Source of the DNA: Pararhizobium sp.
GTDB lineage: Bacteria > Pseudomonadota > Alphaproteobacteria > Rhizobiales > Rhizobiaceae
Direction: 5' to 3'
Assembly (NCBI GenBank): GCA_030655075.1
Contig: JAURWE010000130.1
Location: 15,661-79,660 of the forward strand
DNA length: 64,000 nucleotides
Below are positions 17,226-27,119 of the stretch, piece by piece; position 1 is the first letter of the stretch; every line of letters starts with the position of its first letter. Under the pieces are notes generated by a model, which saw only the letters and a program-made list of their open reading frames with translations, was not told the origin of the DNA and made no database searches. The position numbers and the translations under genes were made by a program.

Positions 17226-18299
17226 TTATTGCGGCAGCTTGTCGTCAACACCTTCGACGTAGAAATTCAGGCCGAGCAGCGTGCCGTCATCAGACGATTC
17301 GCCTTCCTTCAGCCATACGGTGCCGTCCTGCTTGTTGAGCGGGCCGGTGAAGGGCTTCAGCTCGCCGGACTTGATCTTGGCTTCCGTGGCTTCTGCCATC
17401 GCCTTCACGTCGTCAGGCATGTTGGTGTAGGGCGCCATGGTCAGGATGCCGTCCTTGAGACCGTCCCATGAGGATTCGCCACCCTTCCAGGTGCCGTCGA
17501 GAACGGCCTGGATGCGCTTGATGTAATAGGGGCCCCAGGTGTCCTCGATCGCCGTCAGCTGTGCTTTCGGACCGGCGGAGATCTGGTCGAATGCCTGGCC
17601 GAACGCCTGGATGCCGCGCTCTTCGGCAATCTGCATCGGAGCGGCGGAGTCCGTGTGCTGAGTCAGGATGTCGACGCCCTGGTCGATCAGCGCCTTGGCA
17701 GCATCGGCTTCCTTGCCGGCATCGTGCCAGGTGTTGACCCAGATGACCTTCATCTTGAAGTTCGGGTTGACCGACTTCGCGCCGATTTCAAAGGCGTTGA
17801 TGCCCTGCACCACTTCCGGAATCGGGAACGAGGCGATGTACCCGGCAACGCCGGTCTTCGACAGCTTGGCGGCGATCTGGCCGATGATGTAGCGGCCTTC
17901 ATAGAAGCGCGAATTGTAGGTCGTGACGTTCGGCGCCGTCTTGTAGCCGGTCGCGTGTTCGAACTTCACATCCGGGAATTTGGCAGCCACGGCCAGCGTC
18001 TGGTCCATGTAGCCGAAGGATGTCGTGAAGATGATACCGCAGCCAGAACGGGCCAGACGCTCGATGACGCGCTCGGCGTCAGGACCCTCAGGAACGTTTT
18101 CAACGAACTGCGTCTCGACCTTGTCGCCGAGCTTCTCGTCTACCAGCTGACGGCCAACATCATGCGCCTGCGTCCAGCCGCCGTCGGTCTTCGGGCCGAG
18201 ATAGACGAAGCAGGCTTTAAGCTTTTCCTGTGCGAAGGCCGGTGTCACCGCCGTCGACGCTGCCAGCACGGCAGCCAGTCCGAGCAGAATTCTTGTCAT
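17226..18299 (-). CDS. BMP-family ABC transporter substrate-binding protein
   Basis: 357 residues with a signal peptide (cleavage after AFA, residue 23) and the Bmp/PnrA fold: KACFVYLGPKTDGGWTQAHD at the start, then IIFTTSFGYMDQT and YIIGQIAAKLSKTG. The family (PnrA/TmpC, BmpA, Med) binds purine nucleosides. It is the last gene of a four-gene minus-strand importer (ATPase, two permeases, binding protein). Nucleoside uptake is inferred from family and neighbours. Confidence 0.9.
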   Translation of the reverse strand: MTRILLGLAAVLAASTAVTPAFAQEKLKACFVYLGPKTDGGWTQAHDVGRQLVDEKLGDKVETQFVENVPEGPDAERVIERLARSGCGIIFTTSFGYMDQTLAVAAKFPDVKFEHATGYKTAPNVTTYNSRFYEGRYIIGQIAAKLSKTGVAGYIASFPIPEVVQGINAFEIGAKSVNPNFKMKVIWVNTWHDAGKEADAAKALIDQGVDILTQHTDSAAPMQIAEERGIQAFGQAFDQISAGPKAQLTAIEDTWGPYYIKRIQAVLDGTWKGGESSWDGLKDGILTMAPYTNMPDDVKAMAEATEAKIKSGELKPFTGPLNKQDGTVWLKEGESSDDGTLLGLNFYVEGVDDKLPQ

Positions 18300-18360
18300 G
18301 GTCTCTGTTCCTCTCTGTTGGTTTTGTGAAAACCGTTGATATGGGCCGTCACCGGTCCGG

Positions 18361-19281
18361 TTATTTCTCCGGCAGAAACGTGCGCCCGAGGGAGGCGGGC
18401 GTGTTCACCAGAGTAAGTCTTTTGTTGCGCGACATCAGCACGAGAACGAGCACGGTCGCCGCATAGGGCAAGGATGACAGAAGCTGCGAGGGAATGCCAA
18501 GGCCCAGCGCCTGTGCATGCAGCTGGCCGATCGTCACGGCGCCGAACAGGTAGGCGCCGACGACGACGCGCATCGGCCGCCAGGAAGCGAAAACGACGAG
18601 CGCCAGCGCGATCCAGCCGCGTCCCGCTGCCATGTTCTCGGTCCATTGCGGCGTATAGACCAGCGACAGGTGCGCGCCCGCCAGACCAGCGCAGGCACCA
18701 CCGAAGATCACCGCCAGATAGCGGTAGCGGATGACCGGAATGCCGAGCACATGGGCCGATGTCGGGCTGTCGCCGATCGAGCGTAGCGTCAGGCCCGTGC
18801 GGGTCTTGAACAGGAACCACACGGTGCCCGCCGCCAGAAGGATCGACAGGTAGAAGATCGGATCCTGGCCGAACAGCAGTTTGCCGACCAGCGGAATGTC
18901 CGAAAGACCGGGAATATGCAGGCTCGGCAGCTTGCGCCCCGCCTGCCCGACGAAACTCTCGCCGATCATGCCGGACACGCCGACACCCAGGAGCGTCAGC
19001 GATAGGCCGACGGCCACCTGGTTGGCGGCAATCGTCAGCGTCATGAAGGCGAAGAGCACGGAGAACAGCGCACCGGCGGCAACGCCGAGCAGAAGGCCGA
19101 TCCACGGCGACCCGCTGACCATGGCGCCAGCAAAGCCGCAGACAGCCCCCATGAGCATCATGCCCTCGACGCCGAGATTGAGAACGCCGGAGCGCTCGAC
19201 GATCAGTTCGCCCAACGCCGCAATCAGCAGCGGCGTCGCCGCCGTGGCGATGGTCAGAAGAATGCTTTCAGCAATCCCCAT
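18361..19281 (-). CDS. Nucleoside-type ABC transporter permease (NupQ-like)
   Basis: 306-residue BPD_transp_2 permease with about eight hydrophobic spans. The N-terminal LLIAALGELIVERSGVLNLGVEGMMLMGAVCGF is diagnostic of the YufQ/NupQ branch that pairs with BMP binding proteins. It starts two bases after the stop of the other permease gene. 61 bases separate its stop from the binding-protein start. Confidence 0.92.
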   Translation of the reverse strand: MGIAESILLTIATAATPLLIAALGELIVERSGVLNLGVEGMMLMGAVCGFAGAMVSGSPWIGLLLGVAAGALFSVLFAFMTLTIAANQVAVGLSLTLLGVGVSGMIGESFVGQAGRKLPSLHIPGLSDIPLVGKLLFGQDPIFYLSILLAAGTVWFLFKTRTGLTLRSIGDSPTSAHVLGIPVIRYRYLAVIFGGACAGLAGAHLSLVYTPQWTENMAAGRGWIALALVVFASWRPMRVVVGAYLFGAVTIGQLHAQALGLGIPSQLLSSLPYAATVLVLVLMSRNKRLTLVNTPASLGRTFLPEK

Positions 19282-19283
19282 GG

Positions 19284-20375
19284 TCAGGCTCCTTCCGCCG
19301 GCTGCAGCTTGCCGAGCCCATGGATGATGCGGATGCGGTAGTGCACCAGCGTGTCGCAGCCGAGCACGAAGAACAGCAGCGCGCCCTGGAACACCCGCGT
19401 GCTCTTGTCGGACAGACCGAGCGAAATCTGCGCCGCTTCGCCGCCAAGATAGGTGAGCGCCAGAACCAGCCCGGCGGCAACGATGCCGAGCGGATTGAGA
19501 CGGCCGAGAAAAGCGACGATGATGGCGGTAAAGCCGTAGCCGGGAGAAATCACCGGCCGCAGCTGGCCGATGGCGCCGCTGACCTCGGAAATGCCCGCAA
19601 GCCCGGCGAGCGCACCGGACAACAGCATGGAGAACCAGATCATCTTGCGGCTGGAAAAGCCGGCGAAGCGCCCTGCCCGTTCCGATTGCCCGAGCACCGA
19701 CACCTCGAAGCCCTTCAGCGTATAGCGCATCATGAACCAGATCAGCACGGCGGCGATGATGGCGAAGGCAAAGCCCCAGTTGGCCCGGCCGGAGGCAAAC
19801 ATGGCCGGCAGCATCGCCTCGGGGGCAAAGGTCCGCGTTTCAGGAAAATTCATGCCGCCGGGATTGCGCCAGGGGCCGCGCACCATCCAGTCGAGAAACA
19901 GCTGGGCGATATAGACCAGCATCAGGCTGGTCAGGATTTCGTTGGTGTTCATATGCGCTTTGAGAAACGCCGGAATGGCCGCGAACAAAGCCCCGCCCAA
20001 CATGCCGAGCAGCAGCATCAGAGGCAGGACCAGCGGCGAATGCCATTCGAAGAACACCACCGGAATGATCGAGCCGGCCATCGCGCCCATGATGAACTGG
20101 CCCTCGGCGCCGATGTTCCAGTTGTTGGAGCGATAACAGACCGACAGGCCGACGGCGATCAGGATCAGTGGTGCCGCCTTGATGGCCAACTCGTGCAAGG
20201 ACCAGACTTCCAGCAGCGGCTCGATGAAGAAGCTGTAAAGCGCAGACACCGGATCTTTGCCCAGAAGCGCGAACATGATGGCGCCGACGATGATCGTCAG
20301 CACCAGCGCGATGATCGGCGAGAGGATTGAAAACAGCGTCGAGATGCCGGCGCGCTTTTCCAGTTCAATGCGCAT
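19284..20375 (-). CDS. Nucleoside-type ABC transporter permease (NupP-like)
   Basis: 363-residue BPD_transp_2 permease of the YufP/NupP branch: VGLSVCYRSNNWNIGAEGQFIMGAM and the long periplasmic segment after ILTSLMLVYIAQLFLDWMV are typical. It forms the heteromeric channel with the downstream permease. The start overlaps the ATPase gene by 11 bases. Confidence 0.92.
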   Translation of the reverse strand: MRIELEKRAGISTLFSILSPIIALVLTIIVGAIMFALLGKDPVSALYSFFIEPLLEVWSLHELAIKAAPLILIAVGLSVCYRSNNWNIGAEGQFIMGAMAGSIIPVVFFEWHSPLVLPLMLLLGMLGGALFAAIPAFLKAHMNTNEILTSLMLVYIAQLFLDWMVRGPWRNPGGMNFPETRTFAPEAMLPAMFASGRANWGFAFAIIAAVLIWFMMRYTLKGFEVSVLGQSERAGRFAGFSSRKMIWFSMLLSGALAGLAGISEVSGAIGQLRPVISPGYGFTAIIVAFLGRLNPLGIVAAGLVLALTYLGGEAAQISLGLSDKSTRVFQGALLFFVLGCDTLVHYRIRIIHGLGKLQPAEGA

Positions 20376-21936
20376 GGGCCATCTCCGCAGTCTTGGTCTC
20401 CTGATGCGTGCCGCCCATCAAAAGCCCGATTTTTTCCCGGGACAGTTCACCGGCCGGATAGGTATCGGACAGACGGCCTTCGCTGATGACGGCGATCTGC
20501 GTCGCAACCTCGAAGATCTCGTCGAGATCCTGGCTGATCAGCAGCACGGCCGATCCGGATCTGGCCAGATCGACCAATGCCTGGCGGATGCGGCTTGCCG
20601 CACCGGCGTCTACACCCCAGGTCGGCTGGTTGACGACCAGCACGGCCGGCTGCCGGTCGAGTTCGCGGCCGACGATGAATTTCTGCAGGTTGCCGCCGGA
20701 AAGCGATCCCGCCGTCGGGTCGTCGCCGCTCTTGCGCACATCCATCGCTTCCGAAATCCGCCGCGTCGCGGTTTTGACCGCGCCCTTGCGGATAATGCCG
20801 AACAGGCCGCCGACGAATGCTTTCCTGTCGGATTTGCTGCGGGCAAGAACGAGATTTTCAGAAAGCGTCATACCCGTGACCGCCGCGTGGCCGTGCCGCT
20901 CTTCCGGCACGAACCCCGCCCCCATCAGGCGGCGGGCATTGATCCCCTTGCAGCCGACCGGCTTCTGGCGAATGTGGACGGTGTTGTCGTCGGCCACGGG
21001 ATATTCGCCGGACAGCGCATCGAACAATTCACCCTGACCATTTCCGGCGACGCCGGCGATCGCCAGAACCTCCCCGGCCCGGACCGTCAGGCAGATATCC
21101 TTCAGCGACACGGCAAAGGGCGTGCGCGATGCGACCGTCAGATGGCGGGCCTCGAGCTCCACCGGCCCCTGGACATTGCCCGGCGCTGCATGCACGGCGG
21201 CCACATCGCTGCCGACCATCATCCGCGCCAGCGATCCGGTCGTTTCCTCGCGCGGATTGCAGGCACCGGTGACTTTTCCATGACGCAAAACCGTTGCCCG
21301 GTCGCAGATGCGCTGCACTTCTTCCAGACGGTGGCTGATATAAAGAACGGACCGGCCCTCGGCCTTGAGCTTGGCCAGCGTTTCGAACAGGCGGTCGGCC
21401 TCCTGCGGCGTCAGGACCGAGGTTGGCTCGTCAAGAATGATCAGCTTCGGGTTCTGCAGCAGCGCCCGGACGATCTCGATTCGCTGGCGTTCGCCGACCG
21501 ACAGATCGGCCACATGCGCATAGGGATCAAGCGGCAGGCCGTATTGATGCGACAGTTTCGAAGCTTCGGCGGCGATCGTCGCCAGTGGAATGCGCGCATC
21601 CATCGACAGCGCAATGTTTTCTGCGACCGTCAGGGCCTCGAACAGCGAAAAATGCTGAAAAACCATGCCGATGCCGAGCGTGCGCGCCACGCTCGGGCTG
21701 GCAATGCGCACCGGCTCGCCGTTCCACAGGATCTGGCCGCTGCTCGGCGCCAGCACCCCGAAGAGCATCTTCACAAGTGTGGATTTGCCCGCGCCGTTCT
21801 CTCCGAGAAGGGCATGGATTTCACCGGGGCGGATATCGAGATTAATGCCGTTGCAGGCTGCGAACGAGCCGAACAGTTTCGTCAGATTCTCTACAGCCAG
21901 CAAGGAGCTGTTGGCGCGTTCTACCACGACCGGCAC
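20365..21936 (-). CDS. Nucleoside-type ABC transporter ATP-binding protein (NupO-like)
   Basis: 523 residues with two ATPase domains: Walker A GENGAGKST and Walker B LIILDEPTSVLT in the first. The second has GVAGNGQGE in place of a full Walker A, then SLSGGNLQKFIVGREL and VLVVNQPTWGVDAGA, the YufO/NupO pattern in which Asn replaces Asp in the second Walker B region. The GTG start has GAGGG about six bases upstream. The pcs-qor pair lies just upstream on the same strand (48-base gap), so a longer transcript is possible. Confidence 0.92.
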   Translation of the reverse strand: MPVVVERANSSLLAVENLTKLFGSFAACNGINLDIRPGEIHALLGENGAGKSTLVKMLFGVLAPSSGQILWNGEPVRIASPSVARTLGIGMVFQHFSLFEALTVAENIALSMDARIPLATIAAEASKLSHQYGLPLDPYAHVADLSVGERQRIEIVRALLQNPKLIILDEPTSVLTPQEADRLFETLAKLKAEGRSVLYISHRLEEVQRICDRATVLRHGKVTGACNPREETTGSLARMMVGSDVAAVHAAPGNVQGPVELEARHLTVASRTPFAVSLKDICLTVRAGEVLAIAGVAGNGQGELFDALSGEYPVADDNTVHIRQKPVGCKGINARRLMGAGFVPEERHGHAAVTGMTLSENLVLARSKSDRKAFVGGLFGIIRKGAVKTATRRISEAMDVRKSGDDPTAGSLSGGNLQKFIVGRELDRQPAVLVVNQPTWGVDAGAASRIRQALVDLARSGSAVLLISQDLDEIFEVATQIAVISEGRLSDTYPAGELSREKIGLLMGGTHQETKTAEMAHAH

Positions 21937-21984
21937 GCTGTCCCTCTCAGTTCACGCACATTCCGGCCGGTCTTTTGACCCGTT

Positions 21985-22962
21985 TTACGGAATGAGCAAC
22001 GTTGTTCCCGTTGTTTTTCTTTGTTCCAGATCCGAGTGCGCGCGCCCAGCGTCGCTCAGCGGATAGGTCTGATTGATATTGATACGCACTTTGTTGCTTT
22101 GCACAATATCAAATAGCGAATTTGCACATGCCTCGAGTTCACCCCGCGTCGCGATATAGGAAAACAGCGTCGGCCGCGTCGCAAAAATCGAGCCCTTCTG
22201 GGCGAGCAGCCCGATGTTGAAGGCCTCGACCGCGCCGGACGAATTTCCAAAACTCACCCACAGGCCCCGCCGTTTCAGGCAGTCGAGCGAGGCCGGAAAC
22301 GTGTCGCGTCCGACCGAATCGTAGACGACGTCGACGCCCTTGCCATGCGTCAGGTCCTTGACCCGGTCGACGAAGTTTTCGGTCGAATAGTTGATGACGT
22401 GGTCATAGCCATGCGCCAGTGCCAGATCGATCTTGTCCTGCGAACCCGCCGTGCCGATGACGGTGGCGCCGAGCGCCTTGGCCCATTGCCCGGCAATGAG
22501 GCCGACACCGCCGGCCGCCGCATGAAACAGCATCACCGTGCCGGGGCCGACATCAAACGTCTGGCGCAGCAGGTATTGTGCCGTCATGCCTTTCAGCATC
22601 ATCGCCGCCGCCGTCTCCAGCGAGATATCGTCGGGAACCTTGACCAGATGCGAGGCGCCGATGTTGCGCTCGCTGGCATAGGCCCCGTCCGAGGACGCAT
22701 AGGCAACCCTGTCGCCGACGGCAAAGTCCTCAACACCCTCGCCGATATCGATGACGACGCCCGCGCCTTCCTTGCCCGGAATGAACGGCAACCCGTTCGG
22801 CGCCTTGTAGAGCCCGGTGCGGAAATAGACATCGATGAAGTTCAGCCCGATCGCCGCCTGGCGCAGACGCACCTCGCCTTGACCCGGAGGCGTCAGCTCG
22901 ACCTCTTCCAGCTTCAGGACGTCAGGTCCGCCGAGTTCCCGTATCAGAATGGCATTTGGCAT
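21985..22962 (-). CDS. qor: Quinone oxidoreductase (zeta-crystallin type)
   Basis: 325-residue medium-chain dehydrogenase/reductase without structural zinc. GLNFIDVYFRTGLYK and PGKEGAGVV are QOR1-family signatures, and HAAAGGVGLIAGQWAK holds the AxxGxxG NADPH-binding motif. QOR enzymes reduce quinones by one electron in the cytoplasm. It starts ten bases after the pcs stop, so the two are cotranscribed. Confidence 0.93.
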   Translation of the reverse strand: MPNAILIRELGGPDVLKLEEVELTPPGQGEVRLRQAAIGLNFIDVYFRTGLYKAPNGLPFIPGKEGAGVVIDIGEGVEDFAVGDRVAYASSDGAYASERNIGASHLVKVPDDISLETAAAMMLKGMTAQYLLRQTFDVGPGTVMLFHAAAGGVGLIAGQWAKALGATVIGTAGSQDKIDLALAHGYDHVINYSTENFVDRVKDLTHGKGVDVVYDSVGRDTFPASLDCLKRRGLWVSFGNSSGAVEAFNIGLLAQKGSIFATRPTLFSYIATRGELEACANSLFDIVQSNKVRININQTYPLSDAGRAHSDLEQRKTTGTTLLIP

Positions 22963-22971
22963 GGTGATGTC

Positions 22972-23709
22972 CTATTCGCGGCCGAGGCTCGGGACGAGCT
23001 GCAGGATACCGCCGATGACATAGAGATAGATGCCGGTGCCGACCACGCCGCAAACCACCCAGTCCGGCGTGTCGAAGTGTAGCAGCAGCGCATAGCCGCT
23101 CAAGGCCGACCAGACGGCGAAGACCGCCAGATTGAGCGGCCGCAACCGCCTGACCCGAACCGGGTGCAAAAAGTTGATCGGCAGGAAGGTCAGCACGACC
23201 GAGACGAAGACGATGATGAAGGCGGTCCATTGGCTCGCTTGAATGACGAACAGCGTGAACACCACCATGTTCCAGACGACCGGGAAGCCGGAGAAGAAAT
23301 ACTCGTCGGTCTTCATGCCCATGTCGGCGTAGTAGATGGCGCTCGACACGACGATCAGCCCGGCCGCCACGAAGGACCAGGGCTCGCCGATCATGCCGCT
23401 CTGATAGAGCGCAAAGGCCGGCAGGAGCACGTAGGTGACATAGTCGATGACATTGTCGAGCGTGTCGCCCGACCAGTTGGGCAGCACTTCCTTCACCCGC
23501 ACCTTCCGCGCGATCGGGCCGTCGATCCCATCGACGAGCAGCGCCAGGCCCAGCCACCAGAACATGTCGACGAACCGGTGTTCGGCAGCCGCCACCACGC
23601 CGAGAAAGGCCAGGAACGACCCCGACGCCGTCAGCATGTGCACGGAAAAGGCGCGAATTTCCGCATAGGGAACGCTGCGATAATTGAAGATATAGTTGAA
23701 AAGCTTCAT
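22972..23709 (-). CDS. pcs: Phosphatidylcholine synthase
   Basis: 245-residue integral membrane CDP-alcohol phosphotransferase that condenses choline with CDP-diacylglycerol to make phosphatidylcholine in one step. The catalytic motif DGxDGxxAR(8)G(3)D(3)D reads from DGIDGPIARKV through SGDTLDNVIDYVTY. About seven hydrophobic spans. Pcs is characteristic of Rhizobiales and other host-associated bacteria that take up choline. GTTGAA..ATG provides no strong ribosome-binding site. It leads the minus-strand pcs-qor pair. Confidence 0.95.
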   Translation of the reverse strand: MKLFNYIFNYRSVPYAEIRAFSVHMLTASGSFLAFLGVVAAAEHRFVDMFWWLGLALLVDGIDGPIARKVRVKEVLPNWSGDTLDNVIDYVTYVLLPAFALYQSGMIGEPWSFVAAGLIVVSSAIYYADMGMKTDEYFFSGFPVVWNMVVFTLFVIQASQWTAFIIVFVSVVLTFLPINFLHPVRVRRLRPLNLAVFAVWSALSGYALLLHFDTPDWVVCGVVGTGIYLYVIGGILQLVPSLGRE

Positions 23710-23985
23710 GCCTGCTTCGGTCCGCCGCCCCGTTCATTCGCCCGCTTGCTGCGGTGGTTCCGCCGGGGATTTTGCATCCGCCTCGCAAAAACACTATGCA
23801 TCGTTTCTCACGTGTCGCCAGCAAAATGATCCCGGCGGCAGGACTATTCAGTGTTTTTGAAGGCCCGTTTCCACACGCGCATCGTCACCAATGCCTGCGC
23901 GGATTGACCCCATGGATTTTGCCGGATTTGACCGTTAAGCTTGCAAGACGTCTATCAGACCGATCTGAAAAGGCTTGGGAATACG

Positions 23986-25209
23986 ATGAAGAATCACGAT
24001 GTTGCCGTTATCGGCGCCGGCCTTGCCGGATCGATCGCCACGCTCGCCCTGGCCGGTCTCGGCTACAGCGTTGTCCGCATCGCGCCCGCAACAGCCAGAC
24101 CCGACGGACGCACCACGGCGCTGATGGACCCGTCCATCACCATCCTCAAAGATCTCGGCCTCTGGGACGGTATCCAGCCGCATACGGCGCCGCTCTCCGT
24201 CATGCAGATCCTCGACGGCACCAGCCGCCTGATCCGCGCACCAGCGGTCAGTTTTCGCGCCGCCGAACTCGGAATGGCAGCCTTCGGCTACAATATTCCC
24301 AATGCCCTGTTCCTCGAGCAGATCGAGGCAACCCTCCGCAGCCGCCGCGAGATTTCCCTGGTCGAAGCCAACGTCACCGGTTTCGACCTAACCGAAGCCC
24401 ATTGTGAAATGATGCTCGACACCGGCGAGACCATCATGGCCGGGATCGTCGTCGGCGCCGACGGGCGGCATTCTGCAACACGCGAAGCGGCCGGCATCGA
24501 CAGCCGCACCTGGAGCTATCCGCAGACGGCCCTCGTGCTGACCTTTGCCCACAGCCTCCCCCATCGGGAAACCTCGATCGAGTTCCACACCGAAAGCGGC
24601 CCGTTCACGCAGGTGCCCCTGCCCGGCAACCGATCCAGCCTCGTCTGGGTCTGCAAGCCTGAGGATGCCGAACGGCTGATGGCCAAGCCGAAAGATGCCC
24701 TGTCGCGCGACATCGAGATCCGTATGCAGTCCGTGCTCGGCAAGATCGACATCGACAGCCCGGTCCAGTCCTTTCCCCTGTCCGGCATGAAGGCCGCCCG
24801 CTGCGGCAAGGGCCGTGTGGTGCTGATCAGCGAGGCTGCCCATGCCTTTCCGCCGATCGGCGCCCAAGGCCTCAATCTCGGCCTGCGCGACATTGCCAGC
24901 CTGATGGACCTGCTCGGGCCGAAGTCCGAAAGCCCCATCGATTCCACAATCGGCGACCGGTTCGACCGCGTCCGCCGCACCGACATTGCCAGCCGCACCG
25001 TCGGCGTCGATCTCCTGAACCGCTCGCTTCTATCGGACTTCCTGCCCGTGCAGGTGCTGCGCGCGGCCGGGCTGCAGGCACTGGCCTCGGGCGGTCCCTT
25101 GCGCTCCTTCATCATGCGCGAGGGTCTCGCGCCCGGAAGCGCCCTCTCCGGCACATTGGCCAGCATTGCAAGAGGTCTAAGGGAAAAGATCGGGCGGCAG
25201 CGTGCCTGA
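23986..25209 (+). CDS. UbiH/COQ6-family FAD-dependent hydroxylase
   Basis: 407-residue flavoprotein mono-oxygenase of the UbiH/UbiF/VisC/COQ6 family, which hydroxylates the ubiquinone ring. The N-terminal HDVAVIGAGLAGSIATLAL holds the GxGxxG FAD motif, GIVVGADGRHSATRE holds the DG motif, and the second FAD motif reads SEAAHAFPPIGAQGLNLG, with Glu where most family members have Asp. The ATG giving MKNHDVAVIG is preferred over an upstream in-frame one. The last 33 bases overlap the convergent transporter gene. Confidence 0.9.
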   Translation: MKNHDVAVIGAGLAGSIATLALAGLGYSVVRIAPATARPDGRTTALMDPSITILKDLGLWDGIQPHTAPLSVMQILDGTSRLIRAPAVSFRAAELGMAAFGYNIPNALFLEQIEATLRSRREISLVEANVTGFDLTEAHCEMMLDTGETIMAGIVVGADGRHSATREAAGIDSRTWSYPQTALVLTFAHSLPHRETSIEFHTESGPFTQVPLPGNRSSLVWVCKPEDAERLMAKPKDALSRDIEIRMQSVLGKIDIDSPVQSFPLSGMKAARCGKGRVVLISEAAHAFPPIGAQGLNLGLRDIASLMDLLGPKSESPIDSTIGDRFDRVRRTDIASRTVGVDLLNRSLLSDFLPVQVLRAAGLQALASGGPLRSFIMREGLAPGSALSGTLASIARGLREKIGRQRA

Positions 25210-26139
25210 GGTCACCAGATAGAGCAACAGCGTCACCGTCGCCACCGACAGGACCGTGGTGATCAGGATCGTCGCCGAGGCGCGCTCCTGCCAGACGCCA
25301 TATTGCTGGGCGATGACGAAGACATTGGTCGCCGTCGGCAGCGAGGCCAGAAGAATAGCCGTGTAGACCCAGACCGGCTCGAAATTGCCCACAAGGCTCA
25401 GCACCCCATAGGCCAGAACCGGGTGCAGCAGCAACTTGGCCGGGACGATATAGCCGATCTCGCCCGGAATCCTCTTGACCGGGCGCAGCGCCAGCATGAC
25501 GCCCATGGCAAACAGCGCGCAGGGAGCGGCCGCCTGCGCCAGATAGTCGATCAGCCGCTGAAGTGGCACGGGCGGCGCGAAGCCCACAAAGGCGGCGATG
25601 ACGCCGGCCAGCGTCGACAGGATGAAGGGGTGAGTGGCGATCTTCTTGAAGACTTCCAAGGCCAGGACGCCGCCCGAGCGTTTCTCGCCGCCGGCCACAG
25701 CCATCAGCGCCGGCGCGACGGTGAAATGCACGACATTTTCAAAGCAGAAGATCAGCGCCAGCGGCACCGCCGCCTGCTCGCCGAACGCCAGCAGCGCCAG
25801 ACCCGGCCCCATGTAGCCGATGTTGCCATAGGCCGCAGAAAGCCCCTGGATGGTCGAATCGGCCAGCGAATTGCGCCGGACCCAAAGGCCGGTGGCGAAG
25901 ATCAGGATGAAGACCGTGTAGGTGGCGGCAAGGCTGGCGAGAATGAAATCGCCGCGCGCCAACTGGTCAACCGGCGTTTTCGACACCAGCTTGAAGAACA
26001 GCGCCGGCAGGGCGAGATAGACGATGAATGTGTTGAGCCAGCCCATCGCCTCGGCCGGTTGACGGCTGAGGCGCGCCGTCAGGTAACCGAGAAGGATGAG
26101 GCCGAAGAACGGCAGGACCAGTCCGAGAATGTTCGCCAT
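25177..26139 (-). CDS. AEC-family transporter (auxin-efflux-carrier type)
   Basis: 320-residue membrane protein with about ten hydrophobic spans and the internal duplication of AEC carriers: LPFFGLILLGYLTARL and the AYGNIGYMGPGLALLAFG crossover segment, then LPTATNVFVIAQQY in the second half. Bacterial members export organic anions such as malate or malonate; substrate unknown here. The 3' end overlaps the 3' end of the UbiH-like gene on the other strand. Confidence 0.9.
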   Translation of the reverse strand: MANILGLVLPFFGLILLGYLTARLSRQPAEAMGWLNTFIVYLALPALFFKLVSKTPVDQLARGDFILASLAATYTVFILIFATGLWVRRNSLADSTIQGLSAAYGNIGYMGPGLALLAFGEQAAVPLALIFCFENVVHFTVAPALMAVAGGEKRSGGVLALEVFKKIATHPFILSTLAGVIAAFVGFAPPVPLQRLIDYLAQAAAPCALFAMGVMLALRPVKRIPGEIGYIVPAKLLLHPVLAYGVLSLVGNFEPVWVYTAILLASLPTATNVFVIAQQYGVWQERASATILITTVLSVATVTLLLYLVTSGTLPPDLFP

Positions 26140-26167
26140 CGGCCGCTACCGCTCCACCAGAAGAAAT

Positions 26168-26920
26168 CTAGCCGATCTGCATCAGGATCGGAAATGTCTC
26201 CTGGAACCAGATCGCCAGCACGCTGACATAGCCGAAGATGAAGGTGAGCCCCGCCAGAATCAGCAACACGCCCATGATTTTTTCCACCAGCCCAAGATGC
26301 CTGCGGAAGCGTGACAGGAACCCCATGAAGGCGCTGGAAAAACCGGCGGCGATCCAGAAAGGAATGGCGAGGCCAAGCGAATAGACCGCCAGCAGCCCCG
26401 CCCCTTCGAGCACGGTGTCGCGCGCCGCCGCCACGCCGAGGATGGTGCCGAGCACCGGCCCGATGCAGGGCGTCCAGCCGAAGGCAAAGGCCAGTCCCAT
26501 GATATAGGCGCCCGACAGCGTCGCCGGCTTGCCGCCGCCCTGGAACCGGGCTTCCGAGGCCAGAAATCCAATCCGGATCACGCCGAGAAAATGCAGGCCC
26601 ATGATGCAGATGATGACGCCGCCGATGCGCGACAGAATGTCGATATGCTGGCGCAGCAAGAGCCCGATGCTCGACGCCCCGGCCCCGAGCGCGATGAAGA
26701 CCGTGGCAAAGCCGAGCGTGAAGAAGATCGAGGCAAACAGCACAGCCCGCCGAGCGTCGCGGCTGGCCGGTGCATCGGCCGCACCGCCGCGAAATTGATC
26801 GACCGAGATACCGGCCATGTAACACAGATAAGGCGGCACCAGCGGTAGGACGCAGGGCGACAGGAACGACAGCGCACCCGCGACAAGCGCACTCCAGAGG
26901 GAAATATCCGCAATCGTCAC
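26168..26920 (-). CDS. ccdA: Cytochrome c biogenesis protein CcdA
   Basis: 250-residue membrane protein with six spans that carries reducing equivalents from cytoplasmic thioredoxin to the periplasm for haem-lyase substrates. The two redox cysteines are in LSFLSPCVLPLVPPYLCY and AFGWTPCIGPVLGTILG. I choose the GTG giving MTIADISLWSALVAG because GGAG lies seven bases upstream; the longer frame to 26995 adds 25 residues with no family similarity. A 28-base gap precedes the AEC gene. It could serve the multihaem cytochrome encoded at 36-39 kb. Confidence 0.92.
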   Translation of the reverse strand: MTIADISLWSALVAGALSFLSPCVLPLVPPYLCYMAGISVDQFRGGAADAPASRDARRAVLFASIFFTLGFATVFIALGAGASSIGLLLRQHIDILSRIGGVIICIMGLHFLGVIRIGFLASEARFQGGGKPATLSGAYIMGLAFAFGWTPCIGPVLGTILGVAAARDTVLEGAGLLAVYSLGLAIPFWIAAGFSSAFMGFLSRFRRHLGLVEKIMGVLLILAGLTFIFGYVSVLAIWFQETFPILMQIG

Positions 26921-27055
26921 CACGCACTCCGCCGCCAGCTGTTGGGCCAAGTCTTCAGCCAGCCCTCCATAGCGCTCCACCCTTGCGCGAACCAATCACC
27001 TTTTGGGGATCATTGGACAAAAGGACAAAAAGCCGCAAAAGCCCTGATTTTTCGG

Positions 27056-27084
27056 TTGACCGCATGAGGTCGCCTGCCTATGTT
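27056..27084 (+). promoter_or_regulatory. Putative promoter of tRNA-Lys
   Basis: TTGACC (27056-27061) and TATGTT (27079-27084) with a 17-base spacer, ending 35 bases before the tRNA. Good match to the alphaproteobacterial housekeeping consensus. Confidence 0.65.
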
Positions 27085-27119
27085 CCGCCCACTTCCGCCG
27101 GGGCCCATTCCCGCCGCAG

